51,268 nt of DNA from assembly GCF_003339815.1 (NCBI RefSeq), contig NZ_PPTT01000029.1, positions 1-51,268 of the forward strand, read 5' to 3'. A model generated the notes under the pieces. The model ran no database searches, was not told the DNA's origin, and saw only the letters and a list, made by a program, of their open reading frames with translations. Of the stretch, positions 47,528 through 51,268 are shown in pieces (the first letter of the stretch is position 1; the number at the start of each line of letters is the position of its first letter). This DNA comes from Eggerthella sinensis. Its GTDB lineage: Bacteria; Actinomycetota; Coriobacteriia; Coriobacteriales; Eggerthellaceae. The position numbers and the translations under genes are program-made.

Positions 47528-48586
47528 CTACAACCCGAACAAATACTCGAGTTCGGAATCCCACGAGTCTTCGTCAACCTGCCACGCGGTGCCCTCTTGC
47601 ACCATGTTCAGGCTGATGTAGCTCGTGGTTGTGGCGGTGGTCTTGTCCATGGCGGCGCGGTAGAGCTCGCCGAGGAGCGCCTTCGCGCCGGCTTCGTCGA
47701 GGGTGTCCATCTCGCCGGCGTCGATTGCGGCTTGCGCATCGGCTATGAACGTGGTGGCGAACGCCATCGAGTCGCGCAGGGTCAGGTCGGCGTAGACGAC
47801 GCCGGTGCCGTCGCCGTAGTCGAAGGCACCGTCAAGCTCGTACTCGAAATCGGTCAACATCCACTCCACGAACAGCGCGGGGTCGACGCCGAGGTCGGTG
47901 AGGCTGTAGTCGGTTGCGTTCTCGAGGGCCTCGTCGGCATCGGCGGCAAGCTGCTGCACGATGGCGGCGTCTTTGGCCTTGAGCTTGTCGAGCTGCGCGG
48001 CCGCGGCGGCCTCGATGTGCTGCTCCTCCTCCGTCGCGCTCGAAGACGAGTCGGAATCGTACGGGGCAACCTGGGAAGAGCCGGAGTATGAGTCGGAGGA
48101 CTCGGCGGCCATGTACAGCGCGATGCCCATGCTCAACGCCATCCAGGCGAAGAACGCGAGCACCGACAGCACGATGCCGATGATGCCGCACACCTTGCCT
48201 CCGGTGGCTTTGCCGTCCTTGCCCGCCTGCTTGACGGCCTGCACGGCAAGCACGATGGCCACGATACCCAGGATTACGCCGAGCAGCGGCAGCCACGAGA
48301 ACAGGATGGCCAGGATGCCGCAAATGAGCGCGCCGAGAGCCTTGCCGCTGGATTGCGGCGCCGCCGGCTGGTAGTAGGGAGCCGTGGGTTGCGAGCCGGG
48401 AACCTGAGGCTGGCCGTAAGGCGCCGTGGGTTGGCCGTAGGGCTGCGTGGGCTGGCCGTAGGCCGCAGGGGGCACGGGTTGCGGCGCGCTCGGCGCCGGA
48501 GGCTGCACGGGTTGCGTGGGCGGTACGGGTTGCTGCGGGGCGTCGGAGCCGGGCAGGGATTGATCGTTGGTGTTCTGGTCGTCCAT
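47528..48586 (-). CDS. Proline-rich DUF4190-like membrane protein
   Basis: The N-terminal ~85 residues are a Pro/Gln/Tyr-rich cytoplasmic region with PYGQPT-type repeats. Two TM segments follow (ALICGILAILFSWLPLLGVILGIVAIVLAVQAV and VCGIIGIVLSVLAFFAWMALSMGIALYM), a DUF4190-like arrangement. The last ~190 residues are an acidic soluble domain outside the membrane with a conserved-looking TDYSLTDLGVDPALFVEWMLTDFEYEL segment. The function is unknown. ATG at 48586 follows GAAGGACCCACC. It is separated from cydB by a strong terminator and probably has its own promoter (TATACT on the minus strand near 48641-48646). Confidence 0.83.
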   Translation of the reverse strand: MDDQNTNDQSLPGSDAPQQPVPPTQPVQPPAPSAPQPVPPAAYGQPTQPYGQPTAPYGQPQVPGSQPTAPYYQPAAPQSSGKALGALICGILAILFSWLPLLGVILGIVAIVLAVQAVKQAGKDGKATGGKVCGIIGIVLSVLAFFAWMALSMGIALYMAAESSDSYSGSSQVAPYDSDSSSSATEEEQHIEAAAAAQLDKLKAKDAAIVQQLAADADEALENATDYSLTDLGVDPALFVEWMLTDFEYELDGAFDYGDGTGVVYADLTLRDSMAFATTFIADAQAAIDAGEMDTLDEAGAKALLGELYRAAMDKTTATTTSYISLNMVQEGTAWQVDEDSWDSELEYLFGL

Positions 48587-48651
48587 GGTGGGTCCTTCGG
48601 TCGTGTGCTGCGCAAAACAGGCAGCGCGTCGTTGCCGACAGTATAACGTAA

Positions 48652-48683
48652 AACGGGTCGTCGGAAGCTTCCGACGACCCGTT
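48652..48683 (-). terminator. Perfect 32-bp palindrome terminating cydAB
   Basis: Positions 48652-48667 and 48668-48683 are exact reverse complements (AACGGGTCGTCGGAAG and its complement), with no central spacer. On the minus strand it is followed by TTACG after TT. It starts about 40 bases after the cydB stop. It also abuts the promoter of the next gene. Confidence 0.78.
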
Positions 48684-48723
48684 CAACAACGAGCTTACGA
48701 TGGCGCTTGGAACTTCGAAAGGC

Positions 48724-49761
48724 CTAGTAGTGTGCCAGATCCTCGTCCTTCACGCGACCGCGGAACGTGCGGTAGATGATGACGTGGTAGATGAGCACGA
48801 GCGGCAGACCCACGCAGGTGATGATGGTCATCCACATGAGCGTGAGCTCCGAAGACGACGCGTTCATGGCCGTGATGGCGGGACCGATGCTGTCGGCTGT
48901 CGCGAACACGAAGTTCGGGAACATCGAAGCCGCAAGCAGCAGCACGAGCAGCGCCGCCGCGCCCGACTGCGCGATGAACGCGCCCAGGTCGCAATCCTTC
49001 TTCTTCGCGAAGAAGACCGACACGACGATGGCCGCCACGAACAGGATGGCCAGCACCCAGCGCACGGCACCGAGCATCGGGTCCATGGCCGGCTGCACGC
49101 CCATCAGGACGAATGCCGTCACAGCGACGAACAGCACGAGCGAGACGATCTGCAGCGGGAAACGCAGCTTCGCCACGCGCGCCTGCATGTCGCTGGGCTT
49201 CGGCGCCTTGAGCGCCAGCCACGACGCGCCCTGCGTCAGGAACATCGACAGACCCAGCAGACCGCACAGCAGCGTGAACGGAGTGATGAGGCCGAGCAGC
49301 GGAACGCCCGCGTAGTCGCCGTTCGCGCTCATGGGAATGCCCGCGAAGATGTTGCCCACAGCCACGCCCAGCAGCAGCGCCGGCAGCAGCGAGCCGATGA
49401 AGAAGCAGATGTCCCACACCTTCGCCCACTTGAGGTCGTGACCGCGATATTCCACGGACACGGCGCGTACGATCAGGCCGAACAGCACCAGCATAACCGC
49501 CAGGTAGAACCCGGAGAATGTGGTGGCATACGCCGCTGGGAACGCCGCGAACAGCGCGCCGCCTGCGGTGAGCAGCCACACTTCGTTGCCGTCCCACACG
49601 GGCCCGATGCTCGTGCGCACGACGGCCTTCTCTTTATCGTTCTTCGCCACGAAGGGATACAGCACGCCGGCGCCCAGGTCGAACCCGTCGAGCACGAAGT
49701 ATCCGGCAATCAGCACGAAGATCAGCAGGAACCAAAGCCCTTGAAAGAACGTGATTTCCAT
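48724..49761 (-). CDS. cydB: Cytochrome bd quinol oxidase subunit II
   Basis: The N-terminus (FLLIFVLIAGYFVLDGFDLGAGVL), RTSIGPVWDGNEVWLLTAGGALFAAFP and about eight TM segments are diagnostic of CydB. Together with CydA it forms the bd-type oxidase that reduces oxygen to water with quinol, without proton pumping. The 345-residue length is typical. Its start lies 2 bp after the cydA stop. In an anaerobe this oxidase most likely serves oxygen scavenging or protection. cydC and cydD are not in the window. Confidence 0.96.
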   Translation of the reverse strand: MEITFFQGLWFLLIFVLIAGYFVLDGFDLGAGVLYPFVAKNDKEKAVVRTSIGPVWDGNEVWLLTAGGALFAAFPAAYATTFSGFYLAVMLVLFGLIVRAVSVEYRGHDLKWAKVWDICFFIGSLLPALLLGVAVGNIFAGIPMSANGDYAGVPLLGLITPFTLLCGLLGLSMFLTQGASWLALKAPKPSDMQARVAKLRFPLQIVSLVLFVAVTAFVLMGVQPAMDPMLGAVRWVLAILFVAAIVVSVFFAKKKDCDLGAFIAQSGAAALLVLLLAASMFPNFVFATADSIGPAITAMNASSSELTLMWMTIITCVGLPLVLIYHVIIYRTFRGRVKDEDLAHY

Positions 49762-49763
49762 GA

Positions 49764-51185
49764 TTACTCACCTTCCTTCACAGCAGCGCCTGCCAGAGCC
49801 GGCTCGTCCTTCTCGACAACCGGGCCTTCTTTGATGAAGCGGCCCATCGTGCGCGCCCACGCAACCATGAGGAACGCGTACACCACGAGGAACAGCACCA
49901 TGGTGATCATGAGCTCGGGAGCCGAAACCGACTGCGAGACGCCCTCGTTCGTGAGTAGGCTCACGCCGTCGGGGCCGGTCGCGGACGGGTAGACCACCCA
50001 CGGCTGACGGCCGACTTCAGCCGTGAACCAGCCGGCCTGAATGGCGATGAGCGGGAACACCGGCGAAATGAGCACGAGACGCTGCAGCCACTTCATGTCC
50101 TTGATCTTGCCGCCGCGCAGCGTGAACACGAGCGCGAGGATGATGGTGAGCATGATGAGGCCGTACATGGCAACCATGATGTGGTAGGTCTGGAACACGA
50201 AGTTGACCGGCGCGTTCTCCACATCGAGAGCGCCGTACTCCTCGGTTTGCGCCAGCTCGTTGAGGCCGGGGAACTCGGTGTCCCACGTGCCGGTTGCGAG
50301 GAAGCTCGTGCCGCCCGGGATGGAGAACGGCGTGAGCACCTTCTGGCCGTCTTCGTCAACCCACCCGAAGGCGAACAGCGGAGGCACTTCGGAATCGTAC
50401 ATGCCCTCCATCATAGCCAGCTTCGTGGGCTGCTGCTCGGCCACCACCACGGCGGACGAGTGAGCCGTCACGATCATGACGCAGCTCACGATGATGCCCA
50501 CCACAGCGCCAAGCTTCATCGTCTTCATGGCGAAGTCGGAGTGCTTCTTCTTGATGAGGTACCACGCGGACACGGCCATGGCCACGAACGCGCCCATGAT
50601 GAGCAGCGCCACGATGGTGTGCGAGTAGCGCGGCCAGATAGACGGGTTCGCAGCGGCGGCCAGGAAGTCCGTGATGACGGCTTTCGAGCCGTCGGCGGAC
50701 AGCTCCGCGCCGGCGGGCGTCTGCATCCACGAGTTCGCGATGAGAATCCACAGGGCCGACAGAGCCGAACCGATCCACACGAGCCACGAGGACACGAGGT
50801 AGAACTTCGGCGACACGCGCTTGCGACCGAACAGCAGCACGCCCAGGAACGTGGATTCGAGGAAGAACGCGAGCAGCGCCTCGGCGGCAAGCGGCGCACC
50901 GAAGATGTCGCCGACGAACCTCGAGTAGTCCGCCCAGTTCGTTCCGAAGGAGAACTCCATCGTGATGCCCGTGGCCAACCCTATCACGAACGTCGCGGTG
51001 AAGATCTTCACCCAGAACTTTGTGGCCGCCGCGTCTTTGGGGTCACGCGAGCGGTAGTACCGTGTTTCGTTGATGGCAAGGATAAGTCCCAAACCGATGG
51101 TCAGCGGCACAAAAATGAAGTGATAGGCCGCCGTGCAGGCGAATTGCAAACGTGCCAGCATCACGGGATCGGAAAAGATATCCAT
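49764..51185 (-). CDS. cydA: Cytochrome bd quinol oxidase subunit I
   Basis: The sequence has the CydA N-terminus (DPVMLARLQFACTAAYHFIFVPLTIG, His haem ligand), EFSFGTNWADYSRFVGDIFGAPLAAEALLAFFLESTFLG with the acidic haem d/b595 residues, WPRYSHTIVA (His of b558), and the Q-loop region VVAEQQPTKLAMMEGMYDSE. At 473 residues it is a standard short-Q-loop form. ATG at 51185 follows AAGTAAGGGGG. The promoter region carries a short dyad that may be an operator. Confidence 0.97.
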   Translation of the reverse strand: MDIFSDPVMLARLQFACTAAYHFIFVPLTIGLGLILAINETRYYRSRDPKDAAATKFWVKIFTATFVIGLATGITMEFSFGTNWADYSRFVGDIFGAPLAAEALLAFFLESTFLGVLLFGRKRVSPKFYLVSSWLVWIGSALSALWILIANSWMQTPAGAELSADGSKAVITDFLAAAANPSIWPRYSHTIVALLIMGAFVAMAVSAWYLIKKKHSDFAMKTMKLGAVVGIIVSCVMIVTAHSSAVVVAEQQPTKLAMMEGMYDSEVPPLFAFGWVDEDGQKVLTPFSIPGGTSFLATGTWDTEFPGLNELAQTEEYGALDVENAPVNFVFQTYHIMVAMYGLIMLTIILALVFTLRGGKIKDMKWLQRLVLISPVFPLIAIQAGWFTAEVGRQPWVVYPSATGPDGVSLLTNEGVSQSVSAPELMITMVLFLVVYAFLMVAWARTMGRFIKEGPVVEKDEPALAGAAVKEGE

Positions 51186-51205
51186 CGCACACCCCCTTAC
51201 TTTCG

Positions 51206-51239
51206 TCTGTACCGACAGATGTCTATGGGGGTCATTGTA
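51206..51239 (-). promoter_or_regulatory. cydAB promoter region with TCTGT-N4-ACAGA dyad
   Basis: A minus-strand TACAAT box lies at 51234-51239. Just downstream, in the transcribed leader, TCTGT and ACAGA (51206-51210 and 51215-51219) form a perfect 5-bp dyad with a 4-bp spacer, where a repressor could act. The matching -35 (AACATT at 17 bp) is weak, so the promoter may need activation. Confidence 0.4.
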
Positions 51240-51268
51240 TCACCATTTGTTGAAGTAATGTTATCAGA

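Noticed and set aside
1-51268. CRISPR array, insertion sequence, prophage or defence island
   Set aside because: No regularly spaced direct repeats, transposase or integrase motifs, terminal repeats or known defence domains were seen; the segment reads as stable chromosome.

Overview
The window is high-GC bacterial chromosome, densely packed and free of recognisable mobile elements. It looks like an anaerobic actinobacterium of the Eggerthellaceae (Eggerthella/Gordonibacter type). That assignment is inference: it rests on Tat-exported flavoprotein reductases next to 12-TM LuxR-type regulators, a DMSO-reductase-family molybdoenzyme, a multihaem cytochrome lipoprotein, and cytochrome bd in an otherwise anaerobic gene set. 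Two perfect parS sites (17457 and 31217) suggest the segment lies in the origin-proximal domain.

Layout. 1-4.3 kb: a truncated Tat fumarate-reductase-like flavoprotein diverges from a membrane LuxR regulator across a perfect dyad; then an Rrf2/winged-helix regulator pair, preceded by a promoter-hairpin-terminator unit that looks like a ~108-nt RNA. 4.5-6.3 kb: an alkaline-shock envelope operon (AmaP, DUF2273, Asp23). 6.4-12.3 kb: a second Tat flavoprotein, followed by a HemW-like protein that has lost its radical-SAM cluster, divergent from a second LuxR regulator that is coupled to a DUF2974 lipase-like gene. 12.3-15.6 kb: a hexahaem cytochrome lipoprotein plus a third Tat flavoprotein, divergent from a LysR regulator. 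15.6-17.8 kb: a DUF6179/DUF6323-like pair, a parS-bearing gap and a SHOCT protein. 17.9-28.8 kb: purine biosynthesis (purL, purC, purB) interleaved with a two-component system and a large Tat protein. 29-31 kb: a MOSC protein and two TrkA-type K+ regulators separated by a large hairpin repeat, then the second parS. 31.3-38.1 kb: envelope genes (lysozyme-like protein, PspC, CNNM/CorC, haemolysin III, two bPH2 proteins). 38.2-39.5 kb: an orphan pseudopilin and YqeY. 39.6-47.3 kb: one colinear cluster of a molybdoenzyme, its Fe-S subunit, a TorD chaperone, a c-haem sensor kinase, a response regulator and a radical SAM protein. 47.5-51.2 kb: a proline-rich membrane protein and cydAB.

How it fits together. 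Three reductase loci each have a dedicated divergent regulator (LuxR, LuxR, LysR), and the molybdoenzyme cluster carries its own redox/haem-type two-component system. Most of the exported redox proteins combine an export signal with a lipobox cysteine, so they are probably tethered to the outer face of the membrane. No complete new defence or mobile system is visible. The most unusual units are the cluster-less HemW-like partner of a flavoprotein, the molybdoenzyme/c-haem kinase/radical SAM cluster without an NrfD anchor, and the candidate RNA before the Rrf2 pair.
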